Source: Saussurea involucrata (lineage: Eukaryota > Streptophyta > Magnoliopsida > Asterales > Asteraceae). From it: DNA of 64,000 nucleotides. The stretch covers positions 7,709,870-7,773,869 of the forward strand of contig CM066317.1 of the NCBI GenBank assembly GCA_033807775.1, given 5' to 3'. The notes beneath the pieces are model-generated. The model was not told where the DNA came from. It saw only the letters and a list, made by a program, of their open reading frames with translations, and searched no databases. The first letter of the stretch is position 1, and each line of letters opens with the position of its first letter. Shown here piece after piece: positions 20,755 through 34,239 of this stretch. Made by a program: the position numbers and the translations under genes.

Positions 20755-21417
20755 GTTCTTCATCGCGCTTCACGGTTGATGAGGATTCCAAGGTCGAGAC
20801 TTCGGGCAAAGATGTGACCGACATTCATCTTCATATTTGGGATAGATTTACGATTTATGGACTTTGTTTTTTGTGCTCGATTGTTGGCGATCGAGTTATC
20901 TAATGTAATAGTTGTTTTGATGAATGGAATCTTTATCTCGCACACCTCCCTGTTTTACATGCCTTATAAGTAATCATAAGTGTTTAATTGTGAATTTCAA
21001 TCGTAGAAGAAAACATGCGACTTAGGCATTCACTGCAATACAATGATCAAGACATGTATCATACACTTGAATCATATTAACAATCATATGCGATTGACGT
21101 GTTCATCCAGATCATACAAATTTCCCTTGGTTTTAAGAACTTAGATCGGATGAATGTTAAACCCTACGATCGTATAACCAGATCGTACGACGCTCGTGAA
21201 TCGTGCGTCCCTGCGACAGAGCGAGTCATAGACTTGAACATTTGTATCATGCGACGAGATTTAAAGTCGTATAGCAGACTTAATAACTAATATCATGCGA
21301 TCCTGGCATCCTGCGTTAAAACGATGTCAGAGGTTGGTCGTTGGCTAACCAACGACCCTCCGATGCTTAAGTTAGTAATCGTCGCGATGAGAAAATCGTA
21401 TGAAAGAGAAAAAAGAC
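20755..21417. other. Spacer of element B between the antisense gene and integrase
   Basis: No gene. It holds the near-palindrome at 21336-21357 (same as 2121-2142, with one base changed at the centre) and several ATCGTACGAC/ATCATGCGA-type words. It aligns with 2060-2160 of element A in reverse. Confidence 0.65.
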
Positions 21418-22824
21418 TTAGAAAAAATACCTTTTCAAATGTGTAGCATTCCAACTACGTGGGACGTCTTGGTTGTTGAGGGTTTGGAGCCGATAGGCAC
21501 CTTTACCAACGACTTCTGAGATACGATAAGGACCTTCCCACTTGGTGGAAAGTTTACCTGCATTGAGCTCTTGAGTGTTTTGGAATACTCGACGAAGGAC
21601 GTAGTCGCCTATTTGAAAGACTTTAATTTTGACATTTTTGTTGAAGTGTCGCTCGACTACTTGTTTTTGTGATGCCATTTTGATCAACGTTGACTCTCTG
21701 AGCTCTTCGAGGGCGTCGAGATCATAACTTAGATCGACTAGATTATGGTCGACGGAAGTATGTCTTGATGTCGAGAGCTGAACTTCGACTGGTAGAACTG
21801 CTTCACAACCATAAACCAAAGAGAAGGGAGTTTGTCCTGTGGACGTACGAAACGTCGTACGATTTGCCCACAAGACTGAAGGAAGCTCTTCGACCCACTT
21901 TCCCTTGGCGGCTTGTAGTCTCTTTTTGATTGAAGCAACGATGGTATTATTGCTTGATTCAGCAAGTCCATTTGCCTGGGGGTATCTGGGTGTCGAGGTC
22001 GTCAGCTTGATACTACGGTCTTCACAGAACTGTCGAGTCATGTCGCTTATAAATTGAGATCCATTGTCGCAGACAATTTCGGATGGAATCCCAAACCTGC
22101 ATATAATGTTAGTCTGGATAAAAGACACGACTTCCTTATCCCGAACTTGGGAAAAGGTTGCTGCTTCTACCCACTTGGAGAAATAATCTGTAAGTACGAG
22201 GATGAATACCTTTTGCCCAGGGGCAGGTGGTAGCTTACTGACAATGTCCATACCCCATCTCATGAAAGGCCACAGGATCAGTGTCGAATGTAAGGGTTCA
22301 GATGGTTTATGAGACGTACCTGAATGTCGTTGATAGGGATCACAGTTTTGGACATACCTGATAGCGTCTTGTCGTAGCGTCGGCCAAAAGTAACCTTGTC
22401 GAGAGATACGATTAGCCAGACTACGACCTCCTGAGTGATTACCACACTCACCTTCGTGCATTTCTTGGAGGATTTTCCGGATTTGATTCTTATTGACGAC
22501 GCATCTTAGGTTTAAGCCTGTTGATGATCGTCGATAGAGTCTATTTTCGATCATGACGTACCTGGATGCCTTGAATCCGATCTTTCGAGCTTCCATCTTG
22601 TCTTCTGGGAGTTTGTCGTATAAGAGAAAATTTCGAATGTCACACGACCAGTCATCTTCTTGCTCCTCGATCTGGACGACATCGTTATTTTCGGTGGATG
22701 ACGTCGCTAAGTGGATCAGAGGAATATTGTCGAATATTGGTTCGACTAGGGCGGATACAAGGTTTGCTAAAGTGTCGGCTTGAGTATTCTGATCCCTCGG
22801 AATTTGTTCAATAGAAAATGATTT
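21418..22824 (-). pseudogene. Integrase part of pol, element B
   Basis: The longest frame is 22596-21418 and coding sense continues up to 22824, where chromovirus C interrupts. The integrase zinc finger is visible (HEGECGNHSGG ... NCDPYQRH), but the second Cys of the usual C-x-x-C reads Tyr, which should break zinc binding. The core has WGMDIVSKLPP, VCDNGSQF and GLAESSNNT, supplying D, D and E. The C-terminal part (EGPYRISEVVGKGAYRL) is a GPY/F-type module. It would have inserted the cDNA into the host genome. It is separated from its RT by 9.3 kb of inserted DNA, so it is not functional in place. Confidence 0.88.
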
Positions 22825-24818
22825 TGTAACGCCCTAAAATCAGGGCTAATTTGAACCTCAAATTATAATACGTTATGATCCAAGAAACTTCAACTTATAT
22901 AAATATAGCAAGGAAATTAACCATTAAGAGTATATTTACAAAACAGGATCCTTCAAATAACCTATCAATCTAATCATATCATCATAATCAGATTAATTAA
23001 GTTATCTAAGCAATCCATCAAAATCTCTTCTTGTTAATTGACACCTCTGCTATTCCAAAACGCTCGTCCCACAACCCTTTACTTTCCCGAGCTAGTACGT
23101 GGTAAGAAAACATTATATGAAACCGTTAGGCCAATGCCTAGTGAGAACATTCGTTTCAATAATAATATTTGCAAAATCAATGTAAACAAGTTACAACAAA
23201 CCTGATTACTCATTTCCTTACCGTACGTGTAACTCTATTCCGTTAACACGATTTTCATCCAATCCCATGAATATGACTGACACACATTCCATCATCATAT
23301 CATGTCTTAGAGCCACACTACGAATCTTCACTGATTCTAGATTAATACTCTTATTCCAGAAATCGCAATATACACATGCCCATTTCCATTCATATCCTAT
23401 TCCAGAGCCACACTACGAATCTTTCTCAGATTCTAGATTAATGCTCTTATCCGATAAATCGCAATTACACATGCCCATTTATCGGAAAGGAAGTAGAGAT
23501 TACAAGCACTTATGTCAATCCCATTTTCTTCCTTAGAAATTGGGAATAACGATTATTACCACACGCCTATTCCACAATTTCCATACACACACTGGAATAA
23601 CGATTATTACCACACGCCTATTCCAGGGTTTCCACACACACATCAGAATAATGACGAACTTCATCTATTCCACGTGCACATAACCATTAGTACCACACAC
23701 ATCACTGGAATAACGATTATTACCACACGCCTATTCCATGTGATTACCAAACACTAGTGCCTATGGATCCATTACACTTACTATACCCCTGCCTAGTATT
23801 AAACCAACATAGTCTATAGGCCTAACATACTACCATTCAATTGTACGTATGTTCAAGCTACACAATTTATGTTTCAATTCCTAAATCATACCTTTCCATG
23901 ATTATCAGAACCTGCAATTCTCTAATTTCTCAAAAGTGTCCGGACAACAGAGGTTACCGGATACCCCTAAACTGTCCGGACAACACAGCTTTCCGGTTAA
24001 CTCACATCTTTCCGGATACATCAACTTACCGGGTATTTCACTAATCCGGATGACACCCGGAAACCAAGGTAATCCGGATACCATCCGGTAAGTTATTTCA
24101 TCCGGAAACTATACAAAATTTAAAACTTACCGGATGACTTTGTCGCGTCCGGAGACATTCATCACCACGGTTTACGGATACATGGTTTTATCCGGAAACC
24201 TTCGACCTGCAGCTTAAAATTCGATCTAGATACATATATGTTCGATTCAGCTCATTCCAGACCATTCCATACAGTTCATAACCAATTTATACAACTATTT
24301 CAAGGTTTAATTTAACATATAAACACTGATTTGCACAAACAACAAATGAACTCACCTTTTTGAAGAAAACCCACTTTAATCTTAATCTGTTGCTCCAATC
24401 TGTTGTAAACGATTCCGAAATCCTATTCAAAACTCAGATTCGTTTATAACCCAACATCTATAACAATTATATCTGAAAACATGATCCAATTCTTACCAAT
24501 TTTGAAGACAAATCTCTTGTCTTTCTTCCTCTTCTCTTCTTTCTTACTTCTCTCTCTTTCTCTTTGATTCCCAAACCGACCCAAACCAAAATGAGATAAA
24601 ATATCTGATTTCAGCTACTTTATCTATACACACTTTCCATAAATGACCAATTACACCTTCTAGTTCCAATATTTCCAACAATGACACTTAACTTTGATCA
24701 CTAACATTTTAACCCCATTTTGAATTATAAATCAAAACATGATCCAAAGTTAAAACTAAAATACAATTAAATCCCAATTCTCCTTAAAATATTATTATTG
24801 AAAATTCAGGATGTTACA
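22825..24818 (-). repeat. 3' LTR of chromovirus C (1994 bp)
   Basis: It has TGTAACGCC/GATGTTACA ends. It contains three copies of a 53-bp unit with GGAATAACGATTATTACCAC (about 23543-23738; the other LTR has two) and a cluster of CCGG words at 23938-24205, many as TCCGGA or CCGGAT. Confidence 0.92.
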
Positions 24819-24990
24819 ATACTCCCCAACTTGAAAATGATTTCGTCCTCGAAATCAAGATCAAGTAAACAGATGGGGATACCTATCCTTCATATTCTCT
24901 TCCGACTCTAAAGTCAGATTAGCACCTCGATGGTGTTTCCACTGTACTTTCAACATAGCTACTTCTTGCTATTACGTAGCTTTCTAACCG
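24819..24990 (-). pseudogene. Chromodomain relic of element C
   Basis: The minus strand next to the polypurine tract reads VQWKHHRGAN and SEENMKDRYPHL, almost the same as the intact words at 4288-4375 of element G. An in-frame TAG and Trp-to-Leu and other changes show decay. Upstream (to about 25030) PEAILER remains recognisable. Confidence 0.7.
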
Positions 24991-27211
24991 ATCTTTCCAA
25001 AATTGCCTCTGGTTCTTCCACACAACAATTCTTCTCATCCACTCTTACTTTAGTAAAAGAAATCACATCATACCAACATGAAATATTTTGTACATCTCTT
25101 ACCTTTAAGTCTTACATACTTAATCACAATTAAAAGTCCAGAAAGAACAAGAATTCATCTTTTCATATTTTCTGAACCTTACCTCTTTCATTAGTATCCG
25201 CTCCCCAACTTGGATTTGCAAACCTCCTTAGAGTAACTGTTCATCATCAAATCTTTACCCGACTATTTCTTGGGCTACCATACCGTCATTAACCGTAACT
25301 CGATCTCCGGGTCTCAAAAGAATAGTACCATCTACTGTTTGAAAATCTACACTCACCTTAAATTGAGCATACTCACCACTTTTGAATACTTCGATAATTA
25401 CGACAAACCTTTATTACATCCATGACTCACACGTTTCTTCAGTATAAAGTGCTACCATTTCCTCACACCACTATCGCACTATGCGACCATATTGCAACCA
25501 AATGTTAAATTGTTGTATATGAAGGGTGATAATTCCATTGAACGTGTAGTATAACTACATTCTTAGGTCCGATCTTTTTATCATTTCTTCCTACGTTAGC
25601 ATGGAGTACTATCCTCCAAACATTACTTGTCTCTTTCTCCCAACTTTTCCACATACTGATAACATTTTCTCATTACTATACATAACCAAACAATTGTACC
25701 AAAATTCTAACTTAAGGCAATCAACTAAGTTATCTTGAAACGACATACCGTCCCAAGTTACTACACATTCTTTAAATCTGCAACTAATACTTCCTCGGAC
25801 AATTCTTTCACACATAAGAAGCAACTCATCTTTCTTAAGGATTTTGCATCTTTTACATCACATTTTGACTAACATATCCATCATTTTCGTTAACTTCCAA
25901 GGATTCAAAAACATAAACTTACCTAGCGACTCACACAACCAACATCGCTTTGGATAAACACCCACTACTTTTCCGCCATTCTATTCCGATATTAGCCATA
26001 TCACTACACCATCTTACAAACCACATACTCCAACAATTTTATTGACAAAATAGTACTCTTTATCTGAAATCCCCGAAAAGACTTCCATCGGATGCTTCCT
26101 ATTTCTAACTTCACATTACATACTAGTTGACACACTTATCTTGGCACTTGATGCCGCTACTCGTTCATACATTCTCCACCCATAACATCTCACAGCAAAC
26201 CAGGTCTCTCATGGTCATTTGTACACAATTCAAACGTACATTCATGTTCTCCCGCATGATTAATTGAGTCTATTTCACTATTATAATCCTCCCCAACTTT
26301 AGTTGAACCACAACTCGCGGTTTCTAATTAATTTCAACTTACTTGTTTCCTGCTAGCTCTTCGTGATTCCAAACCAATACATAGACAGGGCACAATCCCT
26401 CACGGATCGGCATAGTCTATACACTCGCTTCATTCGTGCCTAATACTTCATCCTTTATAAACCATCCACACTGAAAGAAAACGCTTATCTAAAACAACAG
26501 CCCTTCACTATCCTAACACCCCTACACGGTGGTCCTTTAACTTTTAATCTTCTGATTCCAGGCTTAATATTCATACATGATCTCAGAAATAACCAATGTA
26601 TTCATATCATGTAAACTTCAATTATAATATAATTCATATAATTCCAACCCCAAGCCTACGTCGAGCTTATTTAAACCAGGCGAATACTCCCAATACTCAA
26701 TCGAGTCCAAAACCGAGCCCTCTGCTCAAAGGATCCAATGATTATTTATCAACATCTACTCATGCAATTAAATACATCTAACTCACATCATGCAACACAC
26801 GCTCCGAGGCGTGATAATCTCACAACCCCTTCATTGCTACCTTCCCAATGAAGCCAATCCATATATGTATCTATATGTACACGTATATGCAACTCTTTTA
26901 TATTCAACAATGTATATCACTCACCAAGGTTCATTAGTCCCAAAGGTACTAAGAATACAAGATCATCAAACGGTCCTCTCACATAAGACCAATACTTAAA
27001 ACGACACTCATTTAAATAAAATGCAATCAAGCACATATCACATCATAATTATTGTACAACCATAATTACTCTAAAAGCGTAATTTGACCACATAGCTTTC
27101 TCTTATGCGATAAATAAATCAAAATTTCTTTCACTCGCGTTTTATTCGTCAATCACTCAAATTTCCCAAAAGTGGGTGTTTCACAAAATATATACCATTC
27201 TGATACCATTC
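24991..27211. other. Degenerate interior of element C
   Basis: No frame longer than about 70 codons and no clear domain. It is probably eroded pol of a chromovirus, judged by position. A primer-site-like TCTGATACCATT lies at 27199-27210. Confidence 0.5.
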
Positions 27212-27365
27212 TGTAACATCCCCAGTCCACCGTACACGATATTGTCCGCTTTGCGGATACCCTCTGCATAACAGAATGCCGGCACCGCTCACGGTTTTGT
27301 TCCTGCCCGCACAGGCATACGCGGGACGCACCCAGACCGCACCCAGTGACAGGCAAAAGGCCTCA
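27212..27365 (-). repeat. Fragment of a second LTR inside element C
   Basis: TGTAACATCCCCAG begins directly after TCTGATACCATT, the reverse complement of a tRNA-Met primer site, as at the start of a 5' LTR read on the minus strand. The block is more GC-rich than its surroundings and stops near 27365 without a matching end. Confidence 0.5.
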
Positions 27366-28574
27366 TACACCTTACACAACTGCCGACTTCAAAGTTAATA
27401 GTCGACCTGTCGATACTTCCTTAACTTATTCTTTAACAAGGTCCCTAACTGAACCTAATCCTTCCAACATGTCATAATCTAATTCACATCCCATCGTCTT
27501 CATCTGCAATTTATTCGTGCAACGTTAATATCACAAGATCACCATAATTTCTTATTTGACGTCAAGGATGTTTCCTTTCTGTCTCACCACACTATTCCAT
27601 CACCTTGACGACTTCTAGTCCTTCCTCCGGACACAATCGTCCCTTGGCAACTGTTTTTCTAGTCATCGAACAATGGGTACAGACCCTCATACATCCGACA
27701 CTAAAGTCCAATTTCGACTCTCCCACTGATCACCTCTCATCTTGAACACAAATTCCAAAACTACGAACATTCTCCAATGATTCATCCAACATCTCTTCAC
27801 TCTCGGAGTTCTTTCTTAGCTTATAGTGTAATACTCTATGACCTAGTGAGTTCATATCCTTCATGCATGACAACTTGATAAATGAATCATTTCGCACAAT
27901 TTCTCATTTTAAAGAACAACACAAGGAACAACTTGGGTACCAATGACCCCAACATTCTCATAACTCCATGTACTGCACAACGATCTCGAAAATCGTTTGC
28001 ATACAACTTTCCGTAACACTTAATCTTTCTCAACCAAACGATATTGTTACGACAGTAATAAAATGAAAATCTTTTCATGCGACAAAAGTTTAAAAGAAAG
28101 TTACCGACGCGAAGTAAGCTAGTCGGTTCTCACATTCGTTTATATAATATCATCAAGTTAATGCTCGTTTTGGTTATAAAAAGTTTTGCTGGCCAACGCT
28201 TTCTTGACCTTTTTGCTACCATTCAACTTTTCATGTGAAATACGAATTATTTTGCAATTTGCTAAACTCAAAATTTCATTGTGCGCCGTAAATGGAATTG
28301 CCTTTTTCCTTAAATACACACTTGCACATGCTGACTCAACCTCGACTAAAATTGTTGTCTATGCATTTGTTTTGAAATCATATAAACTCATGTAACACAC
28401 ACTAAAACACCATACATAAAACTCTATTCTCAAATGAAGGATACTCACTCAAACAAGGTCAATCGTTTTACTCACGCGACTTATCATTGACACTCTACTT
28501 CCGACCAGTGGTCGCCCTCTCGGCTTTATAACACTTGTTAGTCCCAGATGGCTTACAAGAACAAGAACAGGTAT
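27366..28574. other. Interior of element C, nothing recognised
   Basis: AT-rich, with no long frame and no RNA gene seen. Confidence 0.4.
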
Positions 28575-29700
28575 TGTAGAAGGGGGGGGGGGGGTTGAAT
28601 ACAATACACAATTTTTTTACTTTAATTAATTCTTTTATTGAAAATATTCAAATCAAGAATTACACATAGAACACATAGAACAATTTGATTGTTGCGGAAA
28701 GAACAGATAAAATCTATTATAACAATTTTCACACAGTAATACTGAAAACAAAATAACTTGAACACTTAGACTCAAAGTTATAAAGTTTCTAAGAGATGAA
28801 GGATGCTAGCACATAGAAAGACTTCAGAAAAGCATGGTTTGCATGGGAGCTTCCTCCTCCTTTTATAGAGAGGATGAGTGTACTGAGCATTAAATGCTTA
28901 GTACGAATATCCTCCAGTTACTTGCTACGTACCAATAGACTTCTGAAAAGTTGATAAGTCACAATCACATTTTCCTTGAAACAAGGAGGAATACCCATGC
29001 AGAACTTCATTGGAAATAGGAATAATACCATGCTTGTCTCCTTGGTGTGTCTTCCAAGACAATATTACTTGAGACTTGATATTTTCTTCAAAGAAAATCT
29101 TTTGACAAAGGATCCCACCGATTTAAGCATCATCATCGGTGGGATGATTCTTGGCAAATTTGATTTTGTCTCATAATAATTTTGCTTCTCATTTTGTCTT
29201 GTCTCATAATAATTTTGCTTCTCATTTTGTCTTCAAGGAGTACACCACCGATGAATGCTTTGAGATATGTGACACATCTTTGAAGAAAAGCATCTTTGAG
29301 ATATGTGACACATCTTTGAAGAAAAGCATCTTTGAGATATGTGACACATCTTTGAAGAAAAGCATCTTTGAGACTTCTTGAGATCCCACCTATTTGAGAG
29401 TCTTCATAGGTGGGATATGTTGGCCGACATAGAGAGAGGTCGGTGGAGAGAGTGTCCACCGATGTGTGGGAACACCATCGGTGGACAATGACTTGTAGTT
29501 GTTGATGTGGGATCTCTCACTTCCACAATGAGAGAATCTTCAATCTTGACTTTGGTTGATCTTTGACTTCACCAAACATTTGCTATCTTGTACAAGTCAT
29601 TATAAAGAACCATGCTAAAATATTCTAAGTAAGATTTAGAGAAAACATCGGTGAGTCAATTTCAAATCTTCGGTGACCCAATAACACTTACTATACATGC
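28575..29700. repeat. Possible nested LTR-like block with poly-G, hairpins and short tandem repeats
   Basis: It starts TGTAGAAGG, followed by a run of 13 G (28582-28594). It has a TTTTGTCTCATAATAATTTT unit repeated twice (29165-29230), three exact 36-bp units at 29259-29366 (TTTGAGATATGTGACACATC...), and hairpins around CCCACCGAT...ATCGGTGGG (29113-29142) and CCCACCTAT...ATAGGTGGG (29386-29414). It looks like a copia LTR or solo LTR, but no end or duplication was found. Confidence 0.4.
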
Positions 29701-30193
29701 ATTCCATGGCCCACTTACTCAACCATTTCATACTATTAAAGTTTGCCTCGGCGGACTTTCATGAGTCCCGCCAGTTCCAGGTTGTCTTTCCAACCCCCAA
29801 TCATTTACTGATCTAATCTTCAAAGAATTGAAGGACCTTGGTGGCGTATCCACCATCGTTCTACTATAACACAAAGAGATAACCATAAAAATGGTTATAC
29901 GAGTATAGACATGCAAAACGTACTTTACCGATCATTAGTCACTTAACAATTTAGAAACAAGCATGCTTATGTAACAATATATTCATAAATAACAGTAGCT
30001 AATTGAAATTGTGAATATATTATACAGAAGAGTCCTCGTTACCATCGTTACAGTACTAATTTCACGTATTTCCGTCAACTCTTAAGACTATCCCATCTTA
30101 TTGTTTCTACCCATTTCTCACGAATCATAACTTAATTCATCACAGCTTAAGTCTAAGTATCTCCTCAGCATACTTAGTTCGCTTAAACTATTT

Positions 30194-30204
30194 CTCTGAT
30201 ACCA
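30194..30204 (-). promoter_or_regulatory. Primer binding site of element C
   Basis: The minus strand reads TGGTATCAGAG three bases inside the 5' LTR, complementary to the 3' end of plant initiator tRNA-Met. Confidence 0.85.
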
Positions 30205-30207
30205 TAT

Positions 30208-32168
30208 TGTAACGCCCTAAAATCAGGGCTAATTTGAACCTCAAATTATAATACGTTATGATCCAAGAAACTTCAACTTATATAAATATAGCAAGGAAAT
30301 TAACCATCAAGAGTATATTTACAAAACAGGATCCTTCATATAACCTATCAATCTAATCATATCATCATAATCAGATTAATTAAGTTATCTAAGCAATCCA
30401 TCAAAATCTCTTCTTGTTAATTGACACCTCTGCTATTCCAAAACGCTCGTCCCACAACCATTTACTTTCCCGAGCTAGTACCTGGTAAGAAAACATTATA
30501 TGAAACAGTTAGGCCAATGCCTAGTGAGAACATTCGTTTCAATAATAATATTTGCAAAATCAATGTAAACAAGTTACAACAAACCTAATTACTCATTTCC
30601 TTACCGTACGTGTAACTCTATTCCGTTAACACGATTTTCATCCAATCCCATGAATATGACTGACACACATTCCATCATCATATCATGTCTTAGAGCCACA
30701 CTACGAATCTTCACTGATTCTAGATTAATACTCTTATTCCAGAAATCGCAATATACACATGCCCATTTCCATTCATATCCTATTCTAGAGCCACACTACG
30801 AATCTTTCTCAGATTCTAGATTAATGCTCTTATCTGATAAATCGCAATTACACATGCCAATTTATCGGAAAGGAAGTAGAGATTACAAGCACTTATGTCA
30901 ATCCCATTTTCTTCCTTAGAAATTGGGAATAACGATTATTACCACACGCATATTCCAGGGTTTCCACACACACATCAGAATAATGACTAACTTCATCTAT
31001 TCCACGTGCACATAAACATTAGTACCAGACACATCACTGGAATAACGATTATTACCACACGCCTATTCCATGTGATTACCAAACACTAGTGCCTATGGAT
31101 CCATTACACTTACTATACCCCTGCCTAGTATTAAACCAGCACAGTCTATAGGCCTAACATACTACCATTCAATTGTACGTATGTTCAAGCTACACAATTT
31201 ATGTTTCAATTCCTAAATCATACCTTTCCATGATTATCAGAACCTGCAATTCTCTAATTTCTCAAAAGTGTCCGGACAACAGAGGTTACCGGATACCCCT
31301 AAACTGTCCGGACAACACACCTTTCCGGTTAACACAGCTTTCCGGTTAACTCACATCTTTCCGGATACATCAACTTACCGGGTATTTCACTAATCCGGAT
31401 GACACCCGGAAACCAAGGTAATCCGGATACCATCCGGTAAGTTATTTCATCCGGAAACTATACAAAATTTAAAACTTACCGGATGACTTTGTCGCGTCCG
31501 GAGACATTCATCACCACGGTTTCCGGATACATGGTTTTATCCGGAAACCTTCGACCTGCAGCTTAAAATTCGATCTAGATACATATCTGTTCAATTCAGC
31601 TCATTCCAGACCATTCCATACAGTTCATAACCAATTTATACAGCTATTTCAAGGTTTAATTTAACATATAAACACTGATTTGCACAAACAACAAATGAAC
31701 TCACATTTTTGAAGAAAACCCACTTTAATCTTAAACTGTTGCTCCAATCTGTTGTAAACGATTCCGAAATCCTATTCAAAACACAGATTCGTTTATAACC
31801 CAACATCTAAAACAATTATATCTGAAAACATGATCCAATTCTTACCAATTTTGAAGACAAATCTCTTGTCTTTCTTCCTCTTCTCTTCTTTCTTACTTCT
31901 CTCTCTTTCTCTTTGATTCCCAAACCGACCCAGACCAAAATGAGATAAAATATCTGATTTCAGCTACTTTATCTATACACACTTTCCATAAATGACCAAT
32001 TACACCTTCTAGTTCCAATATTTCCAACAATGACACTTAACTTTGATCACTAACATTTTAACCCCTATTTTGAATTATAAATCAAAACATGATCCAAAGT
32101 TAAAACTAAAATACAATTAAATCCCAATTCTCCTTAAAATATTATTATTGAAAATTCAGGATGTTACA
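30208..32168 (-). repeat. 5' LTR of chromovirus C (1961 bp)
   Basis: Pairs with 22825-24818. It has one fewer 53-bp unit and an extra ACACAGCTTTCCGGTTAAC-type unit near 31315-31350. Confidence 0.92.
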
Positions 32169-32173
32169 GATTT

Positions 32174-34239
32174 GAACTTTTCTGATTTTTCTTTTGCTAT
32201 CTTCAGATACGACGCCATTTTTAAGTCTTTGGCTGCGAATTCTCCATTCATCTGGTTCACGACCAGAAGAGAATCGCTTTTGACATGCAGCGAGGTTGCC
32301 CCCGAGTCGTGGGCCATATCCATTCCTACGATCAGGGCTTCGTACTCAGCTTCGTTGTTGGTGGCTCTGAAGTCACATCGAACTGAATATACCATCTTGC
32401 CTCCCTGTGGCGACTTCAAGACGACGCCAAGTCCTGATCCTCTGATGTTGGACGACCCATCGACGTGTAAGGTCCAAGGTACGTCGTCGTGAGTCGCCAC
32501 AGTAGACACTTCGAACTATGCTTCTTTTCCCAATTCAGGACTAAAGTCGGCGATAAAATCAGCTAGTGCCTGCGATTTGATCGCTGTCCTAGTTTGAAGT
32601 CGATGTCGTAGCTGTTGAGATATACACTCCATTTTGCTAATCGACCTGTCAACTCAGGTTTTCTCAAGACAGACTTGATAGGATAGTTAGTAACGACAGT
32701 AATCAGGTGTGATTCGAAATAATGTCGCAATTTCTTTGCGGCTGTAACAAGCGACAAGAGTAACTTTTCCATCGAGGAGTACCTGGTTTCGGCGTTCAAA
32801 AGGGATTTACTTACATAGTAGATCAGTAGTTGCTGCTTTTCATCTTCTCGTGTCAGGACGGCACTTACTGCATTAGTACTGACAGCCAAATACAGCTGCA
32901 GGACCTCATGATCGTGAGGCTTTGACAGCAAAGGTGGTGACGCCATGTATTCTTTTAATTTTTGCAGTGCTTGCTCATGATCGTCGGTCCAGTTGAAGCC
33001 TTTATTTTTCCTGAGGACGTTATAAAACAAATGACATCTATCTGAGGATCGAGAGATAAACCTGTTCAAAGCCGCCACCCGACCAGTGAGTCTTTGGACT
33101 TCTTTGAAATTTCTCGGAGATTTGATCTCGACAATAGCTTTGATCTGGTCGGGATTGGCCTCGATTCCTCGACGAGTGACCATGTAGCCTAGGAATTTCC
33201 CAGCACTAACACCGAAGGAACACTTCGTCGGGTTGAGCTTCATGCTATACTTGCGAAGGACGTCGAAGGACTGCCTCAAGTGCTCGACGTGGTCGACTGC
33301 TTGCTTCGACTTGACGAGCATGTCGTCGATATAGACCTCCATTGTGTCACCAAGGTGATCTTTAAACATCTTATTTACCAGACGTTGGTAAGTAGAACCT
33401 GCATTTTTTAGTCCAAAAGGCATAACCTTATAACAGTAAATACCTCGGTCTGTCATGAATGCAGTTTTCTCTTGATCCTCGTCGTGCATTAGGACCTGAT
33501 TGTATCCAGAATAAGCATCCATGAATGTCAGTAGTTCATGCCCCGCTGTCACGTCGATCATGGCATCAATGTGTGGTAATGGAAATGGATCTTTTGGACA
33601 AGCTTTGTTGAGGTCTGTGAAGTCGATACAGACTCTCCACTTGCCATTTTTCTTTTCCACGACCACGACGTTAGCAAGCCAATCAGGATATTTTACTTCG
33701 CGAATTTTTCCTGTCTTGAGGAGATTGTCGACTTCGTCATTTATCACCTTATTTCTTTCAGGAGCAAATTTCCTTCGCTTTTGCTTGATGGGCTTGAATG
33801 ATGGATCGATGTTGAGCTTATGGGAGATGACATTAGGATCGATACCGACCATATCTTCATGCGACCAAGCAAAACAATCGGCATGTTCCTGCAGAAAAGA
33901 TATTAACTTGTCTTTAATGCTCGGATCGAGGGATGATCCTATAAAGACTTTTTGATCAGGCTTAGTCGGATCCAAGACGATTTCTTCCAAACGATAGTCA
34001 TCGGCTATCATAGGGGAAGCTTGTGCATCCTCGGGCTCTTCGCGCATCCGGGCAGTGATTTGCTCGGGATTTTCGAAGCCTGCCATGAAAAAGGAAATAG
34101 AAACTTCCAAGAAACCGTTAGTAGGACACACGTTTGTCAAAGATTTTTCTCTAGATGGGGCCCCTACGGTGGGCACCAAACTGTTAATGCCAAAAATCGT
34201 CCAGAAGGATAACTTAAGGTTGATTGTGGAGCTTAACAA
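32174..34239 (-). pseudogene. RT-RNase H part of pol, element B
   Basis: The frame 34239-32563 begins inside the 5' LTR. Recognisable gypsy sequence starts near 34083 (MAGFENPEQIT). It carries RT blocks VVEKKNGKWRVCIDF, MDAYSGYNQ, MPFGLKNAGSTYQRL and the catalytic YIDD, then a connection/RNase H domain. A one-base lesion near 32591 shifts the frame, and TAG at 32516-32518 interrupts before a second, archaeal-type RNase H (LHVDGSSNIRGSGLGVVL, NNEAEYEALI, SDSLLVVNQM) usual in the Tat lineage. Coding stops at the GATTT duplication where element C inserted; the other part is 21418-22824. Gag and protease are absent, so this copy could only move with proteins supplied by others. Confidence 0.9.
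34165..34179 (-). promoter_or_regulatory. Candidate primer binding site of element B
   Basis: The minus strand just inside the 5' LTR reads TTTGGTGCCCACCGTAGGGG. A TGG-initial word is expected, but I do not assign the tRNA. Confidence 0.55.

Larger units (their letters stand above)
22825..32168 (-). mobile_element. Chromovirus-type gypsy element C with near-identical LTRs and a dead interior
   Basis: LTRs at 22825-24818 and 30208-32168 begin TGTAACGCC and end GATGTTACA on the plus strand. The flanks GATTT at 22820-22824 and 32169-32173 are the target duplication. A primer site complementary to initiator tRNA-Met lies at 30194-30204, and the polypurine side is at 24819, so the element reads on the minus strand. 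The LTRs differ by about two dozen substitutions in about 1.94 kb plus two repeat-unit indels. The 5.4-kb interior carries only a mutated chromodomain relic and no long frame, so this copy was probably mobilised in trans. Confidence 0.92.

Noticed and set aside
29133..29459. Open frames with 12-residue repeats
   Set aside because: They arise from three exact 36-bp DNA repeats (a multiple of three) within a transposon.
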